The notes: generated from the sequence alone by a model not told the origin. Positions 22,307 to 32,228 are shown, counted from the first letter of the stretch. The stretch: 64,000 nt of DNA from Heloderma charlesbogerti (GCA_026122225.1 JANEZZ010002239.1:496001-560000), one strand, 5' to 3'. Numbers and translations are program-made.

Positions 22307-22502
22307 AAATAGGTACCGCCTCGGCGGGAAAGGTAACAGCGTTCCGTGCACCTCGGTGTTCAGTCATGCCGGCCACATGACCACGGAAGCGTCTTTGGAC
22401 AGCGCTGGCTCTTCAGCTTAGAAATGGGGATGAGCACCGCACCCTAGAGTCGGACACGACTGGTTGGGGACACCTTTACCTTTTTACCTTTAAATGTTTA
22501 AA

Positions 22503-22567
22503 ATTGCTATTTTCTTTTTATATTTATACATTCCCATATTTATATAATTTAGATTCATTTTAACCTG
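22503..22567. other. AT-rich spacer after SINE
   Basis: Plain AT-rich genomic sequence between the SINE and an L2 relic. Confidence 0.5.
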
Positions 22568-22980
22568 GTTTGCCAGTTTGAGGATGGAAACAGCCTTAGT
22601 CACCTCGGTGGATGACCTATGCCAAGAACTGGACTGGGCAAATGTGTCCCAGTTGGTTCTGCTGGACCTCACAGCAGGTTTCAGTACTATTGACCATGGC
22701 ATCCTCTGGACCTGCTTGGCAGGATGGGATTTGGGGGCACAGTGTTACAGTGGTTATGTTCCTTTCTGGATGGGCAATTCCAGAAGGTGGTGCTGGGGGA
22801 TTTCCATTTCAGGCCTGGGCCATTGGCTCAGGGGATCTCACAGGGTTCCAGCTGGTCCCCCATACCATTTAGAAAGGTCATCCAGGGATTTAGAGGTTGA
22901 TGTCATCAGCATACAGATGACAGCCAACATTATCTCTCTTTTCCATCTCATGCCAGCCTGAACAGCAAGGATGCATACCC
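22568..22980 (+). pseudogene. L2 LINE reverse-transcriptase relic, part 1
   Basis: In the plus frame starting near 22578 the translation reads ETALVTSVDDLCQELD, LVLLDLTAGFSTIDHGILW and, after frame damage, VISIQMTANII where L2 has its H-Q-YADDTQ motif. This order matches the central RT of L2-group LINEs. The catalytic aspartate context D-L-T-A-G-F-S is still visible. The copy has lost the second catalytic motif and cannot be functional. The continuation is at 24057-24195. Confidence 0.8.
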
Positions 22981-22984
22981 TTGG

Positions 22985-23078
22985 GCAGCCTTCCCCAACC
23001 TGTTGCCCTCCAGATATCTTCAACTTTAACTCCCATCCACCACCGCCAGTATAGAAATGGTCAGGAATGCTGGGAGTT
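22985..23078. mobile_element. hAT-like MITE fragment
   Basis: CCTTCCCCAACCTGTTGCCCTCCAG, then 'actcccatccacc', then ATGCTGGGAGTTGC. Same family as 481-612. Confidence 0.6.
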
Positions 23079-23526
23079 GCTGTCCCATCCCTCCTCTCTC
23101 TCTCTCTGCCAACTCCTTCCATTCTGGGCAAGGAGGAAGAGGCTTTATCTATACAGTTCCTTTTAAATACATTTTAAATAAATTGGGGGGGCGGGATGCC
23201 AAAACAAACCTGAGTAGAAAAGAATAAGGACCTATTCTTGTAAAAACATTACCACAGATCTTGCTGTGTGAACATGAAGTAGTGCTCTTGGACTGTATTC
23301 TGTGCCCAAGTTGAAACCATCAAGGTCTGCAGGGGCCTTTGGTGCAAGCCCAGGACCAAAAGCAGTAGGCTGCCAGGAGAAGGACATGCTGCTCTGTCCC
23401 TCCTTCAGCAGTTCATTTGGCTTCCATGCTGCGTGGGGGAGAAGAGGCTACTCTTCACCCTGCCTAGGACAGAAACACAGCTGGGAGTCAGAGGAGGGGA
23501 GTGTCACAGAGAAGGAAGGTTGGAGT
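23079..23526. other. Unassigned sequence inside L2 gap
   Basis: (TCTC)n near 23092-23108 and a G-run near 23186. No gene recognised. Confidence 0.4.
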
Positions 23527-23970
23527 TAGGGGTGTGCAAATCTCAAAACTCAAGCTCACCAAAGTTCTCCAAATTCCATCTCAAAGCTCGTTCCGACTTG
23601 AGTCTGTATCAGATTGCAAGACTTGTTTTCTTTTCACATGAAAATCTGTGCATATTTTCATGCATATTTTCCCAAATGTACACATCAGTTGTGCGCATCT
23701 TTGAAATGTATACATTCCTCTCCCATTAATTAAAGGGTATTTGTGCACATTTTTCAAAAGTACACATTTGTTCATGCACATTTTTCAAATCTATGCATCC
23801 TTTTGAATGTAATTTGGGGTGGGGGGTCTGTGAATCACACTGCAAGCTTGGAAATGCATGGACTTCAACCACAGATTGTGTCTGAGTCTGAGTCCATGTT
23901 TGGTCTGGAAGGTGCAAACTGGATAAATCTTGACCAAAACAAACTGAAACAAATTTCTCGTACATCCCTA
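23527..23970. mobile_element. hAT-like MITE (TAGGGGTGTGC ends)
   Basis: Left end TAGGGGTGTGC, right end GTACATCCCTA. The flanks GTTGGAGT (23519-23526) and GTTGGGGC (23971-23978) match at 6 of 8 positions, the duplication length of hAT elements. The interior is AT-rich with repeated GCACATTTTTCAAA-type phrases and encodes nothing. It shares its interior style with 26834-27188. Confidence 0.7.
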
Positions 23971-24056
23971 GTTGGGGCTGAGGAGAAGAGGCAGCAGGCG
24001 GGATGCAAAGGTGCTGTGGGCTGGAACTGTTCATGGGCCAGTGGTTCCCTGTGCCT

Positions 24057-24195
24057 GCTGTAGACATCCTGAACCAATCCCTGGAGGCAACGATGGACTG
24101 AATGTGGGCAAACAAATTGAAGCTTAATCCAGAGAAGACAGAGGTGTTCGTGGTCAGTAAACCTGACCCAGGAATAGGGGTTCAACCAGTGTTGG
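24057..24195 (+). pseudogene. L2 LINE reverse-transcriptase relic, part 2
   Basis: The plus strand gives M-WANKLKLNPEKTEVFVV, the L2 phrase 'N.LKLNPEKTEV' that follows the YADD region. With 22568-22980 it forms one L2 copy. The piece between is interrupted by two MITEs. Confidence 0.8.
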
Positions 24196-24599
24196 ATGTA
24201 GACTGGCCACTTACACATTGCCAGAAAAGAGGAAATGCATCACCAAAACAAGAGGACAAAAAGATACCAATTTGCATAATGTTTGCATATGCAAATTTAT
24301 ATGCATAGGTGCAAATTTGGAAACAATAACTCTAATTTAAATAGAAATACAATCTATCTCGCCATAGCAGAAAAGACTAGGTGACCTGCATAACATAGGA
24401 GGACACATGGCCACCCTAGTCCCAGCCTGTGGCTTTATCCCCATCCAGTGGCACAGCGTGAAGCCTCTGGAAATACGTCACCCATTCCCCTTTATTGATG
24501 GCTTACATTATGGCATTACCTTGTCTACTCCAGTGTGCAATTTGGTGAAGACTCAACTACCTGGGCTCAAATGTTGGCTGCAAGTGATGTGATTGCAGG
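24196..24599. other. Unassigned sequence
   Basis: No gene or element recognised. Possible continuation of the L2 3' region but too decayed to call. Confidence 0.35.
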
Positions 24600-24607
24600 G
24601 CCATTAT

Positions 24608-25286
24608 TAGGGGTGTATGAATTACTTACCCTGTTCCGGGGCATCTGCGGGGGGGGAGGCAATCTGTTCCTCCCCCTGGAATCCTCCCTGGCCGGCTCCG
24701 CTCCGTGGCAAGTCCATGGAGCCGCCGGCCGGGCCTGCCCGCAGCTGGACTTCTATCTGCTGTCGGGCTGTGGCCACAAATGGAGTCCACCATAGAGGCC
24801 ACCGTTTGCGTTCCTGCATTAGCTGTGACAGCTACGTATATATTTATGTAGCCTATCATGGCAAAAGGCAGCGACGTAAATGGCATAGTGGCCGCCATTT
24901 GTGTCCCTGCTTTTTGCCATGATGGGTTAAGTAAATACTTACGTAGCCTATCATGGCTAACGCAGGGACACAAATGGCGGCCACAGACTGGGGCAGACAT
25001 TTGCGGCCGCAGACTGGGGCCAGCAAATGGACCGGATGGCCAACACCAGGTAGGGTCTGTCCCAGGACAATTTCACGGGGTGGCGGGGGGATTGCTCCAT
25101 TCCGCCACGGACTCCGGGGAGCCGGATTCTTTAGAATCCAGCCCCCTGGAGTCCGTGGTGGAATGGAGCAATCCCCCCCGCCACCCTGTGAAATTGTCCT
25201 GGGACGGACCCTACCTGGTGTTGGCTGTCCGGTTCTTTAGAATTCGGCCTCACTGGAGTCCATGGCGGAATTCTCTAACATCCCTA
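24608..25286 (-). mobile_element. Foldback hAT-like element, copy 1 (E1)
   Basis: 679 bp, ends TAGGGGTGT and ACATCCCTA, flanked by an exact 8-bp duplication GCCATTAT (24600-24607 and 25287-25294). It contains two AT-centred hairpins (about 24826-24866 and 24921-24960) and CpG-rich ATGGC...GCCAT hairpins between them. The right third (25032-25232) is an extra ~92-bp inverted duplication of the terminal hairpin. Outward donor-like motifs occur at 24624-24632 (reverse) and 25047-25055 (forward). No protein. Orientation is set by the end bearing the terminal hairpin. Confidence 0.88.
25032..25232. repeat. ~92-bp-arm inverted repeat inside E1
   Basis: Left arm from CCGGATGGCCAACACC and right arm ending GGTGTTGGCTGTCCGG, nearly perfect complements around the self-complementary centre GGATTCTTTAGAATCC (about 25123-25139). 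It repeats the element's own end in mirror order. Confidence 0.9.
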
Positions 25287-25294
25287 GCCATTAT

Positions 25295-26224
25295 TTTCAT
25301 TAATCTTAGTAGGGATACTGAGCATACAGCTATAATCCCAGAAGTAGTAGCAGCTTCCCCACTACTAATTCTACTACTACGTAGATCTCTCTTATCTATC
25401 ATCTATCAATCTATCTTTCACCATGAGTGGTACATAACAGGTTTGTGGATCAAATTAGTTGGGATTAGTTAGCAAAGCATTAGTTTGAGATGATTCATAT
25501 TTGCATAATAGGAGTTGAGTTACAAACTCTGAAACACTTGCAGAATCCATGTTAAGCATTCAATACGGAAATGTGGAATGGAGAAGGCACACATTTCCCT
25601 GTGATTTCCCAGTGATCCATGAATGTTTATTGGGATGTCATGTCTCTGACCCTGTAGTGGGACTGAAGCCAGTTTATATAAAAAAGATACTCTTATACCC
25701 TGGCATAGTTTGCAGACACCAGTTCCGTTGTATGTATGTTTTACATTTCCAGTCGCAGGGCTCTGTGTGGGAGTTTTATGTAATGTATCAATATTTATTT
25801 GGCTTAGTTTTACAATTATAATACTGAGACAAAATGATTCTCAGATGCAAGAACCAGTGTGAATAATTTGAATTTTTATACATGCACACACACACACACA
25901 CACACACACAAATACACTTTACCCTTTAGTAAACTATGAATTTCACTCCTAGCAAGCTGTTCAACAGTTCAATCTGCAATATCATTCAGCTGAAAACTTT
26001 GAATTTAAGCAAATGTATCCTCACTGAAGTATATTGGAATAAATCAGTTAAACAAAAACACCAAACTTTAAACTGGACTGTGGATAGGGCTTTAAGGATA
26101 GGGCTTAAGGGTGTTAGGACCAAGAGTGTTTCTTCAGCAATCTGCATGCTAAGTGGAATGTTGACAAAGAAACAGAAAATATACTGTTGCCATAACCGAC
26201 AAAAACATCTATTCAGCTTTGAAA
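25295..26224. other. Unassigned AT-rich sequence
   Basis: Contains (CA)n at 25885-25910 and short TATC runs near 25398. The frame at 25936-26484 runs into a BovB fragment and is not a gene. Confidence 0.4.
25885..25910. repeat. (CA)n microsatellite
   Basis: About 13 CA units. Confidence 0.95.
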
Positions 26225-26237
26225 TGAAATCAAATAT

Positions 26238-26481
26238 TGTTGTTGTTCAGTCGTTAAGTCGTGTCCGACTCTTCGTGACCCCACGGACCATAGCACGCCA
26301 GGCCTACCTGTCCTGCGCTCTCTCCCGGAGTGTGCTCAAATTCATATTCATTGCATCGATGATGCTATCTAGCCATCTCATCCTCTGCCGTCCCCTTCTC
26401 CTTTTGCCTTCAATCTTTCCCAGCATCAGAGTCTTTTCCAGGGAGTTTTCTCTTCGCATTAGGTGGCCAAAATATTTGAGC
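26238..26481 (-). mobile_element. BovB LINE 3' fragment with 13-bp target duplication
   Basis: 244 bp of BovB 3' end in antisense, starting TGTTGTTCAGTCGTTAAGTC and including the complement of the RMRWLDSI and YFGHLMRRENSLEK codons. TGAAATCAAATAT flanks both sides exactly (26225-26237 and 26482-26494). It is severely 5'-truncated. Confidence 0.95.
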
Positions 26482-26504
26482 TGAAATCAAATATACACCT
26501 GACT

Positions 26505-26815
26505 AAAGGTGTATCTCAATCCTATGGTCCCTGGGAGGGTTTCCCAGGGAGCACAGGATATTGCGGATCTCCCCTCCACTCCTGGAGAGGGACCTCCTTC
26601 TCTGCCCACAGACCTCCCTCTCCACTCATGGAGAGGATCTCATGGAGAGGGAGGTCCATGGGCAGAGAAGGAGCTCTACCCTTGGAGATCTACTCATTAT
26701 TGCAGTGGAAACCTCTGCTGTGATTCCATCTCTGCTATCAGTGCTCCAAAGGTGGGAGGGGGAAGAGGCAGTTATTCCCCTGTATATACTCCCTCCCCTG
26801 CCCCTATAAGTTTGC
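26505..26815. repeat. Foldback sequence with CAATCCTATGG start (Harbinger-like)
   Basis: Starts TCAATCCTATGG, like 9300 and 14410. An internal inverted repeat joins about 26597-26627 (CTCCTTCTCTGCCCA...) with about 26643-26673 (...TGGGCAGAGAAGGAG). The right terminus is not defined. Confidence 0.5.
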
Positions 26816-26833
26816 TCTGTTACTATTCTTTAA

Positions 26834-27188
26834 TAGGGATGTACAATAATTTTGTTTCAGTTTGTTTTTGAGTAGAACTTGCCTTGTTCACATGTGAACA
26901 GGAACACAAGCACATTTCCCAAGCTTGTGATGCTGGTTCAAAAATGCACATTTTGGGAAAGTGTTCCCTTTTAAAAGTATGCACTTTGATGCTTTAGTCA
27001 ATGGGACAAATGTGTATGCAGTTGGGTGCACACTTTTAAAAAAGAAGCGCATGCAAACGTGCACTTTTCTTGTTCAAAAGCAAAAGAAAAAAGCTGGCAT
27101 TCAGGAATGGGAATGAGACAAACTGAGCTTCGAGGTGGAAGTTGGAGAACTCCAAGAAGTTTGAGCCTCGCCGATTCTCCCATGCTGA
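26834..27188. mobile_element. hAT-like MITE with 8-bp duplication
   Basis: Begins TAGGGATGTAC. TTCTTTAA occurs immediately before (26826-26833) and again at 27189-27196, an exact 8-bp duplication. The right terminal repeat has decayed (CCCATGCTGA). The interior resembles 23527-23970 in inverted orientation. Confidence 0.75.
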
Positions 27189-27224
27189 TTCTTTAAGTGT
27201 ATTCAGAACACTTCTGAGATAACA

Positions 27225-28300
27225 CAAATGTAAACATTTTATTGATTGGTATATTAAAACATGTATAACCTGTCTTTCATCAAGGCAGCCAACAGCAATA
27301 AGTTAAAAATAACTTTTAACTTTGAAAATAACTTTTAATAATAATAAAATAATAAAAATCATTTACAATAACAATAATATACTAAAGCAGCCATCAAAAC
27401 ACTAAAACATAGAAAAGAGATTTTTAAAAAGTACAATAAGCTATAAAAATGATTTAACCAGATGCCGTCTGGGAATGATAACCACTTCAATAATAAGGGA
27501 CCCACCATTTATGGCCCAAAAGGAAGGTTCTAACCATCTTATGGAAGGCCATGAGAGAGGGAGCAAGATGACCGCCAATCAAGGGGGGGGGCAGAGCCTG
27601 GAGCACAGCATAAGGAACATAGGACCATAGGAAGCTGCCTTATACTGAGTCAGACCATTGGTCCATCTAACCCAATATTGTCGACATGAAACGGAAACAG
27701 CTCTCCAGGATTTCAGGCGGGGGTATCTGGAGATACTGGGGATCGAATCTGGGACCTTCTGCATGCAAAGCAGGTGCACTCCTACTGAGCTACGACCCCT
27801 TCCCTCTTCCTGGTTCCAAACAGGTACATTTCTGGGGATACTGGGACATGCAGGAGGGCCTCTGAAGATAGATGGGCAGATTTGTACAGGAAAAGCACCA
27901 GACATCCTAGTTTGAAAGAACATAAGCACCACCACTTTGAATTGGGTCCAGAAAAAAATGGAAAGCCAGTGCAGTTTCAATAGGAGAGTCATGTGCTCCC
28001 TAGACACAACATTCTGAACCAGCTGTGGGTTCTAAGAACTGTTAAAAGCCAGTCCAGTATAGAGTGCATTGCTGTGATGTAACTAGGGCATGTGACACCA
28101 TGGCCAGATCTGCAGTCTCCAGGAATGGATGTCATTGGTGCCACAGTCTGAACTAGGCAAAACCATTCCTGGCCACAGGTGACAAGGTCAAAGCTGGGTC
28201 CAAAGCGTGGGTATTCAAGGTCAAAGCTGGGTCCAAAAGAACCCTCAAACTATGAATATACGTTTTCAAGGGGAGTGTTACCCCATCCATCTAAGATGGC
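27225..28300 (-). mobile_element. L2 LINE 3' region (antisense), split by a SINE
   Basis: The plus-strand text 'tttgaattgggtccagaaaaaaatggaaagccagtgcagtttc' (27938-27980), 'gtcatgtgctccctag' and 'gtgcattgctgtgatgtaac...agggcatg' is the antisense of the L2 3' part common in sauropsid genomes. The stretch at 27470-27600 fits the neighbouring L2 segment. The SINE at 27610-27800 interrupts it. It is decayed with no open RT. The assignment rests on recalled family sequence. Confidence 0.6.
27610..27800 (-). mobile_element. tRNA-derived SINE
   Basis: On the minus strand it begins with a tRNA-like head (GTAGCTCAGTAGGAG as A box, then GATTCGATCCCCA as B box) and ends with CAGCTTCCTATGTTCC. Same family at 43138-43545, 55479-55665 and 5660-5765. 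The head is not a functional tRNA: there is no foldable anticodon arm and the body continues into SINE sequence. Confidence 0.85.
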
Positions 28301-28545
28301 TAGTTGTCCTACTTTACAAAGTCCTCTGCTTTGGAAGGCTGGCAGAAGACAGTCTTGTGTTTCAAAGCATCCTCTGTTTGAAGGATCCTCTGTCCAATCC
28401 AAGTCCAGTTTAAAGGCAAAGAACCCTAAGAAGGTGAGGGGAGGTCTTGAAGTTGCCTGTCAACAGTTAGTGCCTGAACAGCAGACTGTGCAGGCATATA
28501 GGTCACCAGGTCACCCTCTCTCCCACTATGGTGAGAGGTATTGTA
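28300..28545. repeat. Interspersed repeat shared with 46705-46830
   Basis: CCAATCCAAGTCCAGTTTAAAGGCAAAGAACC...AAGAAGG...CTTGAAG matches CCAGTCCAAGTCCAGTTTAAAAATAAAGAACC...AAGAAGG...CTTGAAG at 46750-46806. Nature unknown. Confidence 0.55.
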
Positions 28546-28552
28546 CTTCTAT

Positions 28553-28635
28553 TTAATCCTACATATGTCTACTCAGGAATAAGGGCCATTGAGTGTAATG
28601 GAACTTACTCCCAGGTAAGTGAGTATAGCCTTAAT
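28553..28635. mobile_element. Short Harbinger-like MITE (caatcctata type)
   Basis: Contains TGTCTACTCAGGAATAAGG...GGAACTTACTCCCAGGTAAG. Same short family at 38452-38541, 45735-45822, 47610-47790 and 55676-55768, several with near-complementary GCAATCCTATA / TATAGGATTGC ends. Confidence 0.6.
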
Positions 28636-28935
28636 TACACTAATTATTTCCACGTTTGCATCTATACACATAAATTATTACATGCAATTTTTATGTAAAT
28701 CTGTGTCCTCTTTTATCTTCTTTTTTTGGCCACCCTAACTAGAATGGGATACAACAGCCAACAGTGGAGAAAATAGATTTATCTTTTCCTTCCTGGCTCC
28801 TAGAGGGGAACAATCTACTTACTAAATTATTAAATCTGAAATGTAACGAAAATGGTATGGATAGGTTTCAAAAACCTCCTGGCTCATGAGATCACTAGCT
28901 ATCCCTTAAAATATGGGAAAGGATATCTTGATTTT

Positions 28936-28997
28936 AGAGAAGAGAAGAGAAGAGAAGAGAAGAGAAGAGAAGAGAAGAGAAGAGAAGAGAAGAGAAG
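28936..28997. repeat. (AGAAG)n microsatellite
   Basis: About 12 tandem pentamers. Confidence 0.97.
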
Positions 28998-29153
28998 CAT
29001 CTTGTATGATACCCATTTGAATTTCTGAGTGTCAGATATTCTGACACAACTTGGACCCCAAGTGCCTCATGCATGGTAATTTCCAACCATTTGCCCCTTG
29101 GCTGCAGCATCTCCCAATGCTGCATCACATACCATTCCAGAAGGTTCCCCAAC

Positions 29154-29964
29154 TAGGGATGGCAGAGAATTCCACCATGGATCTCGGTGAGGCCGAATGC
29201 CAGTGCATTCGGCCTCCCGAAATCTGTGGCAGAACGGCCTGTCACACCCCCCCCCCGCCACCTCGCGGATCCCCCCCAGGACGAGACTTACCTGGGGCGG
29301 ATCTTCTGGGTGGCGGCGGCGGCTCCGGTGGCGGTGACTGCGGTGGCTGGTCTTCCGACCGGCTGCCACCGCCGCCATCTGCAGGTGTTTTTTTTTTTGT
29401 TTTTTTACCCATACGTGATAGGCTACGTAAGTTTTTATGTAGCCTAAAACAACTGGGTAAAAAAAAAAAAAGGCATACGCAAATGGCGGCGCCCATGGGT
29501 GCCGCCATTTGAGTTCCTTATTTTGGGCCATCTTAATCTACATAAATATTTACATAGACTAAGATGGCGAAAATAAGGGGAACGCAAATAGCGTCTGCTA
29601 CGCTATTTGCGTTCCCCTTATTTTCGCCGTCTTAGTCTATGTAAATATTTACGTAGATTAAGATGGCAAAACTAAGGAACGCAAATGGTGGCGGCCGTAG
29701 CCGCCACCATTTGCGTACGTGGTTTTGTTTTTTTCCCCAGAGCCCTCCGCGGCCGGAAATGCGGCTGCGGACAGCTCTGGCCTGGCTGGGCCTGGCCAGC
29801 TGCTCCGTGGAGCTGCCGCGGAGTACAGCCAGCCATGGAGGATTCCGGGGGGGAGGAATGGAGTGCCTCCCCCCCCGTCGAGGATTCCGGGGGGAGGGAC
29901 GGAACGCCTACCCCCCCACCATCAACATAATCCGCGAAAGGTAAGTGACTTTCGTACATCCCTA
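29154..29964 (+). mobile_element. Foldback hAT-like element, copy 2 (E2)
   Basis: 811 bp, ends TAGGGATGGC and GTACATCCCTA, flanked by exact TCCCCAAC (29146-29153 and 29965-29972). Order: terminal hairpin with loop GAATGCCAGTGCATTC (29171-29245), GC-rich GGCGGCGGCGG tract, three AT-centred hairpins (about 29408-29452, 29528-29568, 29625-29668) separated by CpG-rich hairpins, a second GC tract with repeated GGATTCCGGGGGGAGG phrases, then the right end. Outward donor-like motifs: 29286-29294 (reverse) and 29938-29946 (forward). No protein is encoded; long frames here are shadows of the GC-rich repeats. Confidence 0.93.
29568..29626. repeat. Perfect 27-bp-arm palindrome at E2 centre
   Basis: Arms 29568-29594 and 29600-29626 are exact complements around a 5-base loop (CTGCT). 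Complementarity continues outward with a few mismatches to about 29490 and 29705, taking in the flanking hairpins. Confidence 0.95.
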
Positions 29965-29974
29965 TCCCCAACCC

Positions 29975-30790
29975 TAGGTAGCTGCTTTAAGAACACAACA
30001 TGCTAAGTGGGGAGGGGGAGAGGGAGATGGTGTGTAGTATGCAAAACACCACAAACAGTTCTTTGGATCTAAGCCCGGGAGACTTGTTTTGCACTTCGAA
30101 ATGAGGAATGAAGACTTGCTTGAAAACGGATTCATTGCATCTTTGGTCTTATTATAATATACACACAAGAATATTTTGCCTTAACTGCACATTCCATCTC
30201 TAGCTTAAGTTGAGCTAAAATACATATGCTATTTTTGTTGTTTGTCTAATTTTACCTTCTTTTTTTGTCTGGATGTACCCTATTCCTTCATTTAAAATTA
30301 CTTATTTTGCCCTGGGTTATTGACATGTTTTGGTCTAAACCCATCTTCACCAGTTTAAAGGACTGAGTGATGAGGTGCAAATAATTTTTTTAAAAAAAAC
30401 TTAAATTGAACAAGAGTGTAATAATAATTTTTACATTTCTGGAATTCATGTGTGACTGTCTGTGTGCACTGTCTTCATTTTAGGTAGATCATATTTTTAG
30501 GCAGTTGAATCCTTGCCCAGTCCTACAATTTTTAGAAAATTCAATTTCTTCAGTTCATTCTTCTTCTATGGTGTGTGCTTCATATTGTTCTTTTATTTTA
30601 CAGCTATGCCAGTGTTCTGTCTTGTGTGCAATGTGGGTGGATTGTGCTGTATCCTGTGTATAGATTAATTTAATATACATGCAGTGTAGATCTATTAAAT
30701 CACTGATCTATGTTACTGTGCACCCAAACATCCTCCCTCCCTCCTGATCTAGGGCCAGAATGAAGAAGCAGGGGTGTCAACATACAGGCT
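29975..30790. other. Unassigned AT-rich sequence
   Basis: No gene or element recognised. Confidence 0.4.
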
Positions 30791-30829
30791 TAAGGCTGAC
30801 TTGCATCAGCCTCTCCCTCTGCCTCTTCA

Positions 30830-31560
30830 TTCTGCCAGCCTGCCAGCCTCCACCACCAGCTGCCTCTGCCCATCTGCCTCCTCTGCCTCCTCCTCTCCAG
30901 CTAGCTGCTTTCTTGATGCAGCCACTCTCCAGAACACCTTGCTCACCGTTTGCCTCTTAGCATGGTGCTCCCACCCACCATCAGGGGCCTGGGCCCACCT
31001 GGCCTACTTACAGTTACCTGCCTGGCTACCTGCCTCTATCTTATTGCTGTAAGCCGCTTTGAGAGGGCTTCTGCCAATCTGCCCTGAAAGGCAGCCAAGA
31101 AATATTATAAATAAATAATATAAATAAATAAATAAATAAATAGCTCACTCTGCCCGCATCCTCCTCCACCCACCTCCTCTCTCTGCCCGCATCCTCCTCC
31201 ACCCACCTCCTCTCTCTGCCAGCCCGCAAGATCCCACCAGCACCAGCCACTGCCTTCTGCTGCCCATCTAGCCACTCGCTTGCAGCAGAGTAGACACTCT
31301 AGTTTGCCTCCTGCTGCTTAGGATGGTGATCCTGCTCGTCATCGGGGTGACCATGCCTGCCAGGCTAGGGTGCTGTGCCCAGTTATAGTTAAGTGCCTGT
31401 CTGTCTCTCTGCCGCTCTCTGCTGGCCGGCCTCCTCCACCACCTGCCTCCTCGCTCTGCCAGCCAGCCACCACTATCACTGCCTGCCTCCACCATCTGCC
31501 CACCTAGTTGCTCTCTTCATGCAGACGAGGCAACCCTAAAACAGGCTGTGGCTTCTGGGT
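30830..31560. repeat. CT-rich imperfect tandem block
   Basis: Three related starts occur: AGCTAGCTGCTTTCTTGATGCAG (30899), ATCTAGCCACTCGCTTGCAGCAG (31265) and ACCTAGTTGCTCTCTTCATGCAG (31502). Each is preceded by a CTGCC/CTCC-rich tract and the first two are followed by 'agCATGGTG/ggATGGTG ... CATCaGGGg' sequence. An L2-like tail lies inside the first unit (31040-31142). A 33-bp subrepeat (CTGCCCGCATCCTCCTCC...) occurs twice at 31149-31217. Confidence 0.6.
31040..31142 (+). mobile_element. LINE (L2-like) 3' terminus with (AAAT)n tail
   Basis: GCTGTAAGCCGCTTTGAG followed by AAATATTATAAATAAATAAT and an AAAT run is the usual terminal phrase of L2-type LINEs in sauropsids. Only the last ~60 bp plus the tail is present. 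Confidence 0.6.
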
Positions 31561-31879
31561 GGTTTGTTAAACCACCCCAGCTATCCACCCTGGCCAGGTT
31601 CGTACGTAACGACAAGACACGGTGTGCCTCTGCCATGGCTGGCATTTTAAAAAGCAGGCAACAACAAGCCCCGTGGGGAAATTAACCCACAGCGGCTTGT
31701 CATTATGTATGGAGCAGGGCGCTGGCTTGAGGAGCTCCAGGGGGTGCCTTGGCTGGGGACTCGATGACATCAGGAGGTGGGAGCCCACCACCCCTGATGT
31801 CATTCAACCCATGGGAACCCAAAAATGCTCTCCGCCCTTGCTCTACACAAACAGAAAAGGCAGAGGTGCAGGGGACCTC

Positions 31880-32228
31880 TGGCTCAGGGGCCAAAGTCAG
31901 TGCTCCCCTTCAGTGCTCCCCAGATGGCCAGGCCCCCCTACCCTAGGCCTGGCCCCTTTCCCCCAGCCACCAATCACTGGGTGGTCTCCCACTGTTGTGT
32001 GCTTTTTCCCCATTCTAAAAGTTGAGATGCCTCTCCTAAGGCTGCATTATTGGCATCATGAACTTCAAACGACAATATTCTGCTATTTTTTGTAATTTTG
32101 CCCCTCCCCTTTTGCCTTTGGCTCCATCCCTTTCCATTCAGCCCCACCCACCACTGGAATGGAGCCCTCCCGAGCTTCTCCAAGACTGAATTTGGCCCTG
32201 TGGGCTGAAAGAGGCTCCCCACCCCCGA
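31880..32228 (+). mobile_element. hAT-like non-autonomous element, copy 2
   Basis: Colinear with 16240-16600; see the shared CCACCAATCA, TGCCTCTCCTAAGGCT and CCACCACTGGAATG blocks. Its right end GGCTCCCCACCCCC is kept. Confidence 0.5.

Larger units (their letters stand above)
18944..22490 (+). mobile_element. Sauria-type SINE interrupted by BovB
   Basis: The left part (18944-19093) is a tRNA-like head: A box TGGCTTAGTGG at 18955-18965 and B box GTTCGAGAC at 19008-19016, the internal RNA polymerase III promoter. The right part (22307-22490) continues with AGGTACCGCC, CATGCCGGCCACATGACC and the BovB-like tail AGAGTCGGACACGACTGG, ending in a degenerate ACCTTT repeat. The 12-bp target duplication TAAATGTTTAAA flanks the whole unit (18932-18943 and 22491-22502). 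SINE sequence totals about 330 bp without the insertion. The similar 3' tails fit the known use of BovB reverse transcriptase by Sauria SINEs. Confidence 0.9.

Noticed and set aside
27700..27800. tRNA gene on the minus strand
   Set aside because: A and B boxes are present but the sequence continues into a SINE body found at several places in the window, and no full cloverleaf can be drawn.
29051..29531. 150-codon frames on both strands rich in Pro, Gly and Arg
   Set aside because: They run across the GC-rich terminal hairpin and GGC tracts of E2 and are present on both strands, as expected for palindromic DNA.
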